DNA of 64,000 nt from GH45 sp046704385 (GTDB lineage Bacteria; Bacteroidota; Bacteroidia; Bacteroidales; SZUA-534): contig JBJKSB010000041.1 of the NCBI GenBank assembly GCA_046704385.1, forward strand, positions 124,001 through 188,000, in the 5' to 3' direction. The translations under genes and the position numbers were made by a program. Position 1 is the first letter of the stretch; each line of letters opens with the position of its first letter. Positions 52,748 to 62,315 of the stretch are shown here, piece by piece. A model generated the notes under the pieces. It did not search any database and had not been told where the DNA came from. It worked only from the letters and a program-made list of their open reading frames with translations.

Positions 52748-55700
52748 ATGATTAAAACTTACTCAACAAACAAATTAATTAAAAAGATATCTCTATTGTC
52801 TTTTTTATTGCTTTTTGCCTGGGGAGCAGTGGCGCAAACCACGATTTCCGGAATAGTTTCCGGTCCCGATAACCAACCATTGCCCGGGGTAAATGTTATA
52901 GTAAAAGGAACCACATTGGGTACCGTTACCGATATTAATGGTAAATATTCGCTGTCGGTACCAGCAGCTGACAATATTATTGTTTTTTCGATGATGGGAA
53001 TGTTAACCGAAGAGATGGACATAACCGGTAAAACCACTATTGATTTAACCATGACTGAAGACCTTATAGGATTAGATGAAGTTGTTGTGGTGGGTTATGG
53101 TACCATGAAAAAAGCAGATTTAACCGGATCAGTGGGTTCTGTTGATACAAAAACACTTGTTGAAAGAGGAACTCCTTCACTATTGGAATCCATGCAGGGA
53201 GCTGTTGCCGGGGTAAGTATTACACAAAGTGGAGGACGAAGTCAATCATCAGGCTATGATATCCAGATTCGGGGTAAATCTTCAATAAATTCAGAAGTTA
53301 AGCCTCTTTACGTAGTTGACGGAGTAATTGTCAGCGATATTGATTTTTTAAACCCACAGGATATTGAACGTGTTGATGTTTTGAAAGATGCATCTTCAAC
53401 AGCCATCTATGGTTCGCGCGCTACAGCCGGGGTTGTAATGATAACTACAAAAAGCGGTAAATCATTGCAAGGAAGTACTTCGGAGCAACCAACAGTTACC
53501 TATGACGGGTACACAGGGGTAACCAAAGTTGTACGCATGCCGGATTTTATGGATGCCCAGCAGTTTTATGATTACCGGTTTCTGGACTTTATAAGTACAA
53601 ATGATAAATCACCACAACCCGTTTACCGGATGACTCCGGATGCTTTTCAACAAGGGATGTTGTTTGATGGAGGTAATAAGTATGTCATGAAGGAAATGTT
53701 AAACAATGGGGAGTCGTACAACTGGCCGAGCATGATAACACAGAACGGGATTGAACAAAATCATTTTCTTACTGTAGGCGGAAGCACCGAATCAGTAAGT
53801 TATTATTTCGGTTCGGGTTACAATTCAAGCACAGGCACTTATAAAGGTGATGCTGATGATCGCTACACCATTAAAGGAAGCGTTGACTCAAAAATCAATA
53901 AATACTTTTCGGCCGGGATGAATTTTAATTTAGCCTATACCAAAACCGATTTTGCAAGCGATGATGCCATCAAAAGTGCATTTCGTGCCAACCCGTTTAT
54001 GCGGCCCTATGATGCTAATGGTGATTACAATGTCAAACCAGGAAATTTCGAGGCTATGGGAACTGCTTCTAATCAGTTTTCTGATTTTTATAATCCTTTG
54101 TTATATAACGATGATGAACAGAAGCAAGATAAAATTTACCGGGTGTTGGGTAATTTATATCTGGAAGCCAAACCGATTGAAAATTTATCGTTGAAATCAA
54201 CTTTTTCGCCTAACTATGGACATACAAGAGAAGGTGAATACAGAGGGGGTAAAACAGGGAATACTCCAACAGGTTTCTATACTTCAACGGAAAGTTTTGA
54301 CTGGACCTGGGATAATATTATTAATTATAATCTCACCACCGGCGATCATTCAATCGGGGTTATGGGATTGTTCAGTATGAATGCTTACAACTACGAAAAA
54401 TATTATCTTGAAACTACCAATCCGATAGAAGGTACAACCTGGTACAATCTGGGTTCTGGTGAAATTCAGCAATATTCTTCTGCCTATAAAGAAAACAGCC
54501 TGATTTCATATGCCATGCGTCTGAATTACAGTTACAAAGGTAAATATATGATTACCGCAACAGCACGGGCCGATGGTTCATCCCGTTTTGCTAAGGATTA
54601 CAGATGGGGAACTTTCCCCTCAGCAGCTTTGGCTTGGCGTATTTCCGAAGAGGATTTTATGAGTAACGACTGGTTATCAAATCTGAAATTACGTTTAAGC
54701 TATGGTATAACGGGTAATAACTCGGGTATTGGAGATTATGCTACGCAAACAACCGGTTCAGGGCCGAATTATTATGCATTCGGTGATCAGGTTGCTTACG
54801 GGTACCACCCGAGTGGTGTGGCAAACGCTCTTTTAAGCTGGGAAACTTCATCGGAAACCAACTTTGGTTTTGATTTTGGTCTGTTTGAAGGAAGAGTAAC
54901 CGGTACGGTTGATCTGTATAACAAAGATTCTAAAGATTTGCTTTACCAAAGATCACTTCCCTTGGTGTCAGGTGGAGGATCTATTACTGCTAATATTGGG
55001 AATGTCCGTAACCGGGGTTTAGAGTTATCATTAACTTCTGTAAACATCAAAACAAAAGACCTGACCTGGAAAACCTCTTTTGCCTTTTCAACGAATAAAA
55101 ACGAGGTTATTAAAATTAATGGAACCAGCGATTTCATAATTGATAGTGATAACCCGATAACAGCTTCATTATTCCTGAATCAGCCGGTTAATAACATATA
55201 TTCATATGTTTGGGATGGTATTGTTTCCGACCGCACTATGACAGTGCCGGATAATGCTGCCTCAGCTGTTGGAGGATTCACACCCGGCGATCAGGTTACA
55301 GAAGCTGAATATTACTATAAAATTTATGGCTGGACAGAAGGAATGCCAATAATTGAGGACCTGAACCACGACGGTTCAATAGATTCCGATAATGATAAAA
55401 AAGTTCAGGGCAGTCAGGATCCTCAATGGACTGGTAACATAAGCTCATCACTGATTTACAAAAACTGGGATTTTTCATTCTCAGTATACACAAAACAAAA
55501 CTACCTGGTTTACTCAAATTTTTTGTATGAGTATTATAATTATGCTTATCGGGGATGGAATAAACTTAATATGGATTATTACATTCCTGCAGGTACCCTG
55601 GTTGATTGTGATGGTGTAACCGCAGACGGTTTATACATTAACCCGGTATACCAGGAACAAACGCATTATGGAACTATGCCATTTCCAAATTCAACTGTTG

Positions 55701-55987
55701 CAAACTACGGAGCAGGTTCAATCTGGTATGAAAAAGAAGTTCACAACCTGGCAGGAATTGTTGATGCCTCCTATTGGAAAGTGCGAAACATTACTCTCGG
55801 GTATACTTTCAATGAAACATTGCTTAACAAATATGGATTCAAAAACCTTCGTGTTTACGCGAATATTACCAATCCGTTCGTGTTTTCAAAATACCAGGGG
55901 TTCGATCCTGAATGGGCTGGTTCAGAAAGTCGTTACGATGGACCAAGTACTACAACGTTCCAGTTTGGGATTAATTTGAAATTCTAA
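52748..55987 (+). CDS. SusC/RagA-family TonB-dependent outer-membrane transporter
   Basis: The 1079-residue protein has a signal peptide (FAWGAVAQ) and an N-terminal carboxypeptidase-D-like domain (TISGIVSGPDNQPLPGVNVI). A TonB-box-like DEVVVVGYGTMKK precedes the plug (QIRGKSSINSEVKPLYVVDG, GSRATAGVVMITTKSGK) and a ~22-strand barrel ending in the aromatic TTTFQFGINLKF. It imports oligosaccharides with its SusD partner. Context (GH28, GH105, DUF4861) points to galacturonate-containing oligomers. Confidence 0.95.
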   Translation: MIKTYSTNKLIKKISLLSFLLLFAWGAVAQTTISGIVSGPDNQPLPGVNVIVKGTTLGTVTDINGKYSLSVPAADNIIVFSMMGMLTEEMDITGKTTIDLTMTEDLIGLDEVVVVGYGTMKKADLTGSVGSVDTKTLVERGTPSLLESMQGAVAGVSITQSGGRSQSSGYDIQIRGKSSINSEVKPLYVVDGVIVSDIDFLNPQDIERVDVLKDASSTAIYGSRATAGVVMITTKSGKSLQGSTSEQPTVTYDGYTGVTKVVRMPDFMDAQQFYDYRFLDFISTNDKSPQPVYRMTPDAFQQGMLFDGGNKYVMKEMLNNGESYNWPSMITQNGIEQNHFLTVGGSTESVSYYFGSGYNSSTGTYKGDADDRYTIKGSVDSKINKYFSAGMNFNLAYTKTDFASDDAIKSAFRANPFMRPYDANGDYNVKPGNFEAMGTASNQFSDFYNPLLYNDDEQKQDKIYRVLGNLYLEAKPIENLSLKSTFSPNYGHTREGEYRGGKTGNTPTGFYTSTESFDWTWDNIINYNLTTGDHSIGVMGLFSMNAYNYEKYYLETTNPIEGTTWYNLGSGEIQQYSSAYKENSLISYAMRLNYSYKGKYMITATARADGSSRFAKDYRWGTFPSAALAWRISEEDFMSNDWLSNLKLRLSYGITGNNSGIGDYATQTTGSGPNYYAFGDQVAYGYHPSGVANALLSWETSSETNFGFDFGLFEGRVTGTVDLYNKDSKDLLYQRSLPLVSGGGSITANIGNVRNRGLELSLTSVNIKTKDLTWKTSFAFSTNKNEVIKINGTSDFIIDSDNPITASLFLNQPVNNIYSYVWDGIVSDRTMTVPDNAASAVGGFTPGDQVTEAEYYYKIYGWTEGMPIIEDLNHDGSIDSDNDKKVQGSQDPQWTGNISSSLIYKNWDFSFSVYTKQNYLVYSNFLYEYYNYAYRGWNKLNMDYYIPAGTLVDCDGVTADGLYINPVYQEQTHYGTMPFPNSTVANYGAGSIWYEKEVHNLAGIVDASYWKVRNITLGYTFNETLLNKYGFKNLRVYANITNPFVFSKYQGFDPEWAGSESRYDGPSTTTFQFGINLKF

Positions 55988-56008
55988 TCAGAAAAAGGAC
56001 AAACAGAT

Positions 56009-57883
56009 ATGAAATATTATAAGCAGATGAAAAAATCAATTATTATACTAATGTTAGGTGGTCTTATAAGTTTTGTCGGACTTACAGGATGTGAAGACTT
56101 TTTAAACGCTGATAACAAATCGGCGGTCTCAGCCACTCAACAGTTTTCTACAAAAGAAAATTTCGAAACCCTGGTTAACCAGGCCTATTATACCTTGGAC
56201 ACCGTTTATGAAGGACCGGGTGTTTTTTGTGCTGGTACTGATTTGTATTATGGAATCCGTGCGGCAGGCGATGTTACCTTAGAGGGTTATACACTAACCT
56301 CCGATAATGCTTCGGTAAAATCATTATATACCAACCTGTTTGCTGTAGTTAATGCCGCCAATGCAGTACTGTATTATGCAGATATTTGTGAAGATTATTC
56401 CGGTAAGGAACTTCGTAAACAAGAAGCCCGGTTTATCCGTGCATATGCGTATTATTTACTTACTCAGCAATTTGGTCGGATGCCGATTATTAAAGATTAC
56501 ATTAATTCGGCCGAAACTTCATATCCCAGAAACACATTGGAGGAAACCTATCAATTTATGATTGATGAGTTGGTTGATTTATCTGGCAGCTCCCTTTTAC
56601 CGGTTACCGATAAAACAGGTAGGGCAAGCATACAGGCAGTTAAGGCATTATTATCCAAAGTTTACCTTTCAGCAGGTTGGGATCTTGAAACGGCATTGAC
56701 CAATGCCGAAGCCGGAACCTTCTCAATAAAAGGCACCAGCTATTTTACCAAAGCTGCAGCCATGGCTAAAGAGGTTGCCGATGCGGTTCCGCTTACACAG
56801 ACATTTGAAGAAAAATGGTCGCCCTTTAATGAAGAAAACGACGAGGTTATTTTTGCAATTCAACTAAATAGAGCTACTTCGTTAGATATCTATACCGGAG
56901 GAAATTCGCATCAAAATGATTTTGGAACTTACCTGGGTGCGGTAACGCTGGGAATGAAGTTTGTAAATTCTGATTTAAACCCATCTGCAAAAACATTCTA
57001 TTTATATGAAAAGGGAGACCAGCGTTACGATGCAACCTTTATGACCACAGTGTATAATTACTCCGGTAATGCTGATAAATGGAGTGAAGAAGGTTATTGG
57101 GCTTATTATAATGCATCGGCTGCTGATTTGGCTAATTTGGGAATTGCCTTTTATTTCCCGGCATGGTATGTTACCGATCAGGAAATTGCTGATTACCAAA
57201 CCGCTAATGCCGATCGTTTTGTAAGTACGGGATATCAGAGTGTTTCTCAAATTATCCATACTGCTGATCCTGTACGTTGGATTAAATATAATACTGACGG
57301 AACCGTGGCCTCTGATGAAACCGGTGTCAACTATTTAACCGCTTTAACCCGGGTAGGTACGATTCCAACAATCAAAAAATTTGATGATCCCGAAACTTCT
57401 GTCAATGCTGCAACAAGCAATGGAGGTTATCGTGACTTTGTGCTTTTGCATATTAGTGATATCTACTTAGTGGCAGCTGAAGCTAACCTGATGGCCGGTA
57501 ATGAAGGAGAAGCGCTTAATTACCTGAATAAAGTGCGGGCCAGAGCCGGTGCTTCCCAATTAGCATCATTTGATTCCTACCAGCGGTTTGATCCTAAAAA
57601 GCAACAATATGTATCCGCTGATCAACCGATCGATTTAATATTAGATGAACGGGCACGCGAATTACTGGGAGAGTACGACCGTTGGATGGATTTGCGCCGG
57701 ACACGTCAATTGGTGAAATACAACCTCAATTGGAATGTCAACTTTAATATTTCTGACATGAGAGGCGCTGATGGTAATCTTAAATGGTTACGTCCTATAC
57801 CGGCTGATGAAATTGGTTTAAATACCGGTATCACTTCGGCTGATCAAAATCCGGGTTATACCGCAGATACTGCAGAAAAGTAA
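56009..57883 (+). CDS. SusD/RagB-family glycan-binding lipoprotein
   Basis: The 624-residue outer-membrane lipoprotein has a lipobox (VGLTGC, Cys28) and begins CEDFLNADNKSAVSATQQF, typical of SusD. Tetratricopeptide helices carry RKQEARFIRAYAYYLLTQQF. The C-terminal hallmark DLILDERARELLGEYDRWMD, then LRRTRQLVK, is present. It caps the SusC pore and binds incoming oligosaccharides. It follows susC by 21 bases. The in-frame ATG at 56027 (MKKSIIILM) is an alternative start. Confidence 0.95.
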   Translation: MKYYKQMKKSIIILMLGGLISFVGLTGCEDFLNADNKSAVSATQQFSTKENFETLVNQAYYTLDTVYEGPGVFCAGTDLYYGIRAAGDVTLEGYTLTSDNASVKSLYTNLFAVVNAANAVLYYADICEDYSGKELRKQEARFIRAYAYYLLTQQFGRMPIIKDYINSAETSYPRNTLEETYQFMIDELVDLSGSSLLPVTDKTGRASIQAVKALLSKVYLSAGWDLETALTNAEAGTFSIKGTSYFTKAAAMAKEVADAVPLTQTFEEKWSPFNEENDEVIFAIQLNRATSLDIYTGGNSHQNDFGTYLGAVTLGMKFVNSDLNPSAKTFYLYEKGDQRYDATFMTTVYNYSGNADKWSEEGYWAYYNASAADLANLGIAFYFPAWYVTDQEIADYQTANADRFVSTGYQSVSQIIHTADPVRWIKYNTDGTVASDETGVNYLTALTRVGTIPTIKKFDDPETSVNAATSNGGYRDFVLLHISDIYLVAAEANLMAGNEGEALNYLNKVRARAGASQLASFDSYQRFDPKKQQYVSADQPIDLILDERARELLGEYDRWMDLRRTRQLVKYNLNWNVNFNISDMRGADGNLKWLRPIPADEIGLNTGITSADQNPGYTADTAEK

Positions 57884-57908
57884 GTTATTAAATTAAAAAA
57901 ACTACGCA

Positions 57909-58418
57909 ATGAAAACAGCTAATTTTATAATAAGTTTTTTAATGATTTCCCTGATATTATCGCTGGCATCATGTGAAGATGAATTTGAAAGAACCAGCAC
58001 CCATACGGATGTTTCCGGTATGGTCGGAGGAACTTACACCGGCACAATTTCTTTAAACGATGTTGCGTCCTTCGATAATGTAACTATTACTATAGAAAAG
58101 TATGGTGCTGATACCGTTCAGGCAGTATCTGTCACAATTAAATCATCGGCTTTTAATTATAATGGAGCAGGAGGCCTCGACCTGCCAGCATTTATAGATG
58201 CAGTTAGCAAAGTAATTGTAAAAAAGCCGGTATATCTTAATGTTGCCAAAGCTAACGACGGATACTCATTTTCCTGCGCCAATTCTGAAGCAATGCGACT
58301 TAATGGTCGTTTAAACGGAAACGATTTGTTTATGCAGGTTCCTATACTGGTATTTGGTGGTCAGGCTGCATTCCATGCTAATGGTGATGATTGGATGTTT
58401 TATGGAACAAAAAATTAA
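57909..58418 (+). CDS. Small outer-membrane lipoprotein of the sus operon, unknown family
   Basis: The 169-residue product has a clear lipobox (LSLASC, Cys22). The mature part is beta-rich (GGTYTGTISLNDVASFDNVT; VKKPVYLNVAKANDGYSFSC) and resembles a compact beta-barrel or calycin-like sandwich. No family is recognised with confidence. It lies 25 bases after susD and before a strong terminator, so it is the last gene of the susCD transcript. A surface glycan-binding role is possible from position only. Confidence 0.7.
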   Translation: MKTANFIISFLMISLILSLASCEDEFERTSTHTDVSGMVGGTYTGTISLNDVASFDNVTITIEKYGADTVQAVSVTIKSSAFNYNGAGGLDLPAFIDAVSKVIVKKPVYLNVAKANDGYSFSCANSEAMRLNGRLNGNDLFMQVPILVFGGQAAFHANGDDWMFYGTKN

Positions 58419-58439
58419 CCAAATAAAAATAAAATCTGT

Positions 58440-58473
58440 GCAGATGGAAAAGCGAAATTCTGTCTGCCTTTTT
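58440..58473 (+). terminator. Terminator of the susCD-lipoprotein operon
   Basis: The stem GCAGATGGAA / TTCTGTCTGC, with two G-U pairs and an 8-base loop, is followed by CTTTTT. It is 22 bases after the lipoprotein stop. Confidence 0.75.
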
Positions 58474-58520
58474 AAAATGGATAATAACAATTTTTAAGTA
58501 TTAATTTAAAATCTAAAATT

Positions 58521-59387
58521 ATGAAGAAAAGTTTACTCTTAATGGCAGTACTTATTACTGCTGTAGTGTATGTTAAAGCACAGGACCCCGTAACATGGGT
58601 GGCTGATACTTATTGTACAGACCAAGGTTTAGATGCAGATGCTATTGCTCTTCTGCCAGGAGCAACTATAGCCGTAGGAGATGTAACATTTACTGCACAG
58701 GAAGCAGATGGTGATGGCATGGGTTGGAAATATAAAACAACCACTGATCCTGATTTTGAATATAACGGCGTTACATACAAAGCAGGTCAGGTTCAGGGTC
58801 AAACCAATCCTCTTAATGGAAAACTTCTAAGAGATGGTGGCGGTTGCGCTATTGCTATGTTCACAACTACCAAAAGCGGATCTCTTGATGTAGCTTTCAA
58901 GTTTGGATACAATAAAAAATTCTGGGTTGCTGCTGTTCCCGTGGCTGATTTGGCGTTGTTGAATAAAGATGATTCTTTGGCTTGTTCCGCTTATAAGTAT
59001 GAGTATGCCACCGGGCAATACTATTGGAGCGGATATCTTGATCCAATGACCACTCCTGCAGAGTATTATGATGCAGCGGCTCCAAAATATACAGAGGCTC
59101 CTGCCGATGGCGTTTTTTACACAGGTATTACACTTGATATTAAACCAGACTATGAATATTATGTATATTTCGCAGGTTCAAAAATAATGTTGTGTGGTGT
59201 AACCTTCACTGCCAGTAGTGGTGTTTCTGTAAAAGACCATATTTCAAATGCTTCTGTAGTTTCTTCTGAATATTACACGATTATCGGACAAAAATTATCT
59301 AAACCTCTAAAAGGAGGATTAAATATTGTAGTTAATACTATGTCAGACGGTACAGTTGTGACAGAAAAAAAATTCATTAGAGAATAG
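58521..59387 (+). CDS. Secreted protein of unknown family in the pectin locus
   Basis: The 288-residue product has a signal peptide (cleavage near VKAQ). Residues 25-235 form a beta-rich domain with several aromatic and Gly motifs (GMGWKYKTTTDPDFEYNGV, GGGCAIAMFTTTKSGSLDVA) suggestive of a jelly-roll or CBM-like fold. The C-terminal ~45 residues (SSEYYTIIGQKLSKPLKGGL, then MSDGTVVTEKKFIRE) resemble Bacteroidota C-terminal sorting or anchoring tails. It forms its own unit between two terminators, so it may be expressed apart from susCD. Confidence 0.65.
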   Translation: MKKSLLLMAVLITAVVYVKAQDPVTWVADTYCTDQGLDADAIALLPGATIAVGDVTFTAQEADGDGMGWKYKTTTDPDFEYNGVTYKAGQVQGQTNPLNGKLLRDGGGCAIAMFTTTKSGSLDVAFKFGYNKKFWVAAVPVADLALLNKDDSLACSAYKYEYATGQYYWSGYLDPMTTPAEYYDAAAPKYTEAPADGVFYTGITLDIKPDYEYYVYFAGSKIMLCGVTFTASSGVSVKDHISNASVVSSEYYTIIGQKLSKPLKGGLNIVVNTMSDGTVVTEKKFIRE

Positions 59388-59404
59388 TTTTTTGGTTTTT
59401 TCAT

Positions 59405-59441
59405 AAAAAGTGAGACTATCGATAAGATGGTCTCTCTTTTT
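59405..59441 (+). terminator. Terminator after the secreted protein gene
   Basis: The 12-base arms AAAAAGTGAGAC / GTCTCTCTTTTT have one mismatch and enclose a 13-base loop. The A-tract before and T-tract after allow bidirectional use. Confidence 0.75.
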
Positions 59442-59455
59442 ATCAATTCATTTGT

Positions 59456-60862
59456 ATGAAATTCTTCTATCCAATACTTTTAATCATATTTATTTCCTGT
59501 TTTCAGGAATTTAAAACCGTTACCGACACAACGCATTCTCTTACGGATCCATGGGGGTACAGGGACTCTGTTATACAATCGATACCCCATATTGTTTTTA
59601 ACGATACCGTTTTTAATATTGTTGATTTTGGTGCTGTGGCAGGTGAAACAATCGATAACACAAAGGAGATTAATGCTGCAATTAATGCGTGTAATCAGGC
59701 AGGGGGCGGCACCGTTTTGATTCCTGAAGGAATTTGGCTCACCGGGGCCGTGGTTTTAAAAAGTAACGTTAATCTTCACTTAAGTAAAGGATCAACTTTG
59801 CTGTTTACAACTCAAAAAGAAAAATATTTACCGGTTGTCAAAACGCGTTTCGAAGGTATGGAATGTTTAAATTATTCACCTTTAATTTATGCCTTTAATT
59901 GCCAGAACATTGCTGTAACCGGACAAGGCAAGCTTGACGGGCAGGGTCAATCGTGGTGGAATTGGAAAGGTAAATGGACGGGTTCTGTTGAAATTGAAAA
60001 GGGGAATAACCCTAAAGAAGAGCAGGTTGATGATGTTCAAAAACTGACACAAATGGTTCAGGACAATGTCCCTATTGAAAACAGGATCTTTGGTGAAGGG
60101 CATTATCTGCGTCCCTGTTTCATTGAGCCAAATGAGTGTAAGAATGTACTTATTGAAGGCATTACAATTGTTCAGTCACCCATGTGGGTGATTCACCCCT
60201 TACTTTCAGAAAATATTATTGTTCGCAATGTCAAAATTGAATCTTTGGGACCCAATAATGATGGTTGTGATCCGGAATGCTGTACCAATGTTTTAATCGA
60301 CAGCTGCCTGTTTAATACCGGCGATGATTGTATTGCGATAAAATCCGGGCGGAACAACGATGGCAGACGCATAGGAATCCCCAGTAAAAATATTGTAATT
60401 CAGAATTGTACAATGGTTGAAGGCCATGGAGGAGTGGTTATGGGAAGCGAAATTTCAGGAAATATAAGCTATGTTTTTGCTGAAAACTGTTATATGGACA
60501 GCCCCAACCTGGAACGTGCCGTTCGCATTAAATCAAACTCATTACGGGGCGGAACCGTGGAACATGTTTATGTGCGAAACATTAAAGTGGAAAAGGTACG
60601 CGAAGCCATTCTGAAAATCAATATGATTTATGGAAATGAGGAAGGTAATTATTTACCTGTTGTTTCTGATATTAATCTGGAAAATATCACCAGTCAAAAA
60701 AGCAACTACGGATTTTATATTAAAGGCCTTAAAGGCAGGCCTGTTAATGGAATTAAACTGGTGGATTGCTCATTTAACAATGTAGCCGATGGCAATTTTC
60801 AGGAAAATGCAACGAACCTGGTGGTGCAAAATGTTAAAATAAACGGAGAAGATATTAAATAG
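59456..60862 (+). CDS. GH28 polygalacturonase
   Basis: This 468-residue parallel beta-helix hydrolyses alpha-1,4-galacturonan (pectate) with inversion. The four GH28 motifs are present: NNDG (Asp269), GDDC (Asp290-Asp291), GHGG (His324) and RIK (Arg357, Lys359). The N-terminus is hydrophobic with a possible lipobox (IFISC, Cys15), suggesting surface or periplasmic tethering. The first ~60 residues precede the canonical FGAVAGETIDNTKEIN opening. Exo-acting members are common in Bacteroidota; endo or exo cannot be decided here. Confidence 0.94.
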   Translation: MKFFYPILLIIFISCFQEFKTVTDTTHSLTDPWGYRDSVIQSIPHIVFNDTVFNIVDFGAVAGETIDNTKEINAAINACNQAGGGTVLIPEGIWLTGAVVLKSNVNLHLSKGSTLLFTTQKEKYLPVVKTRFEGMECLNYSPLIYAFNCQNIAVTGQGKLDGQGQSWWNWKGKWTGSVEIEKGNNPKEEQVDDVQKLTQMVQDNVPIENRIFGEGHYLRPCFIEPNECKNVLIEGITIVQSPMWVIHPLLSENIIVRNVKIESLGPNNDGCDPECCTNVLIDSCLFNTGDDCIAIKSGRNNDGRRIGIPSKNIVIQNCTMVEGHGGVVMGSEISGNISYVFAENCYMDSPNLERAVRIKSNSLRGGTVEHVYVRNIKVEKVREAILKINMIYGNEEGNYLPVVSDINLENITSQKSNYGFYIKGLKGRPVNGIKLVDCSFNNVADGNFQENATNLVVQNVKINGEDIK

Positions 60863-61006
60863 GCAAACCTTTGGATTCCGGAGGTTGAATCAAGAGAGCG
60901 CTTTCCCGTTCAGCTTGTCGCTTGCGCCAAAGCTTCTGTGCTGGAGCACTACATGGAGCTTCAATTGGATCAAACTTTTCATAGTAATGTATTAATTATT
61001 ACAACC

Positions 61007-62290
61007 GTGAAACTGATATTTAGAATTATTGTTTGGGCATTAATAATGAACCTGTCATTTTTAATGGCTTGTTATATAACACCCGAAAACAAGATTCTGG
61101 TAAAAGTGCAAAACACGATCAATATTGAGCGTAACGGTGAATTAGTTGCAGTAAATATAAGTACAATAAAGAATTTACTTAAAGATGTTGATATTACTAA
61201 GCTGATTGTAGAAACAGACACGGTGATACCTTTTCAATTTACTGACACCAATAATGATAAAATGCCGGATCAACTCATTTTTGAGATAAACCTAAAGGCC
61301 GGCGAACAAAAAATGGTCACCATTCGAAGTTTAGCGGATCAGGAACAATTGCCTGAATTCACCAAACGTACACAGGCGGAATTATCAATAAAAAATGGAG
61401 GAACCTGGGAGTGGGTCACTAAAAAGAATGGAAATGAACAATATGAATACAAAGGAGGAACTTTTAAAAACATAAATTACCTTAAAGTTCCCGAACAACA
61501 TACCGATCATTCATTCTATATCCGATATGAAGGACCCGGGTGGGAATCCGACAAGCTAGGTTATCGCCTTTACCTTGACTGGCGCAATGCGGTTGATTTA
61601 TTTGGTAAAAAGGTTGATACCATGGTTTTACAAGGTGTAGGTCAGGATGGTTTTGAATCGTATCATTCTGAATGTCCCTGGGGAATGGATATCCTGAAAG
61701 TCGGAAATTCTCTGGGTATTGGCACCATTGCTTTCTGGGATGGACAGGAAGCCCAGCGTATTGCAAAAACAGACAGTGTGGAGTGTTCCATCGTTGAAAA
61801 TGGAGTGCTGCAATCTTTGATTCAGACAAATTATTATGGATGGGATTATGATAAAGAATCAAAGACGGATTTAACATCAAAAATAAGTATCAATGCGGGT
61901 AGTAGATTAACATTTCAGCAAATATTTTTGAGCAGCCCTGTTGAAAATATTTGCACTGGCATTGTAAAATTAAAGGGGGGCAGGCTTTATTCCACCAAAA
62001 CCTCAGATAAAAATTGGGGTTATATTGCCTCTTTTGGTGATCAAAGCCTGAACAACGATAACATGGGGATGGTCATCTTTTATAAAAACAGGCAACGGAT
62101 CAAAATTACAAACGACACCTTAAGTCATGTAATTGTCTTAAAACCGGAGGGGAAAAGTCTTAGTTATTTTTATGCAGCTACCTGGGAACAGGATCCTGAT
62201 CATATTGCCGATAGTAATCAGTTTTTAAACTATGTGAATACAACGTTAATGCGATTGAACAACCCGGTTAGTATTGATGTTGATCTTTAA
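61007..62290 (+). CDS. DUF4861 lipoprotein (pectin locus copy)
   Basis: The protein has ~427 residues if started at the GTG 61007, which gives a good lipoprotein signal (KLIFRIIVWALIMNLSFLMA, then Cys22). The open frame extends upstream to another GTG at 60938. DUF4861 features are VKVQNTINIERNGELVAVNI, the calcium-loop-like FTDTNNDKMPDQLIFEI and YRLYLDWRNAVDLFGKK. It is a paralogue of the gene at 38970. It lies between GH28 and GH105, so a role on galacturonan fragments is likely, but the activity is unknown. Confidence 0.8.
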   Translation: MKLIFRIIVWALIMNLSFLMACYITPENKILVKVQNTINIERNGELVAVNISTIKNLLKDVDITKLIVETDTVIPFQFTDTNNDKMPDQLIFEINLKAGEQKMVTIRSLADQEQLPEFTKRTQAELSIKNGGTWEWVTKKNGNEQYEYKGGTFKNINYLKVPEQHTDHSFYIRYEGPGWESDKLGYRLYLDWRNAVDLFGKKVDTMVLQGVGQDGFESYHSECPWGMDILKVGNSLGIGTIAFWDGQEAQRIAKTDSVECSIVENGVLQSLIQTNYYGWDYDKESKTDLTSKISINAGSRLTFQQIFLSSPVENICTGIVKLKGGRLYSTKTSDKNWGYIASFGDQSLNNDNMGMVIFYKNRQRIKITNDTLSHVIVLKPEGKSLSYFYAATWEQDPDHIADSNQFLNYVNTTLMRLNNPVSIDVDL

Positions 62291-62315
62291 ACGTTATTTA
62301 AATTAAAATAATGAC

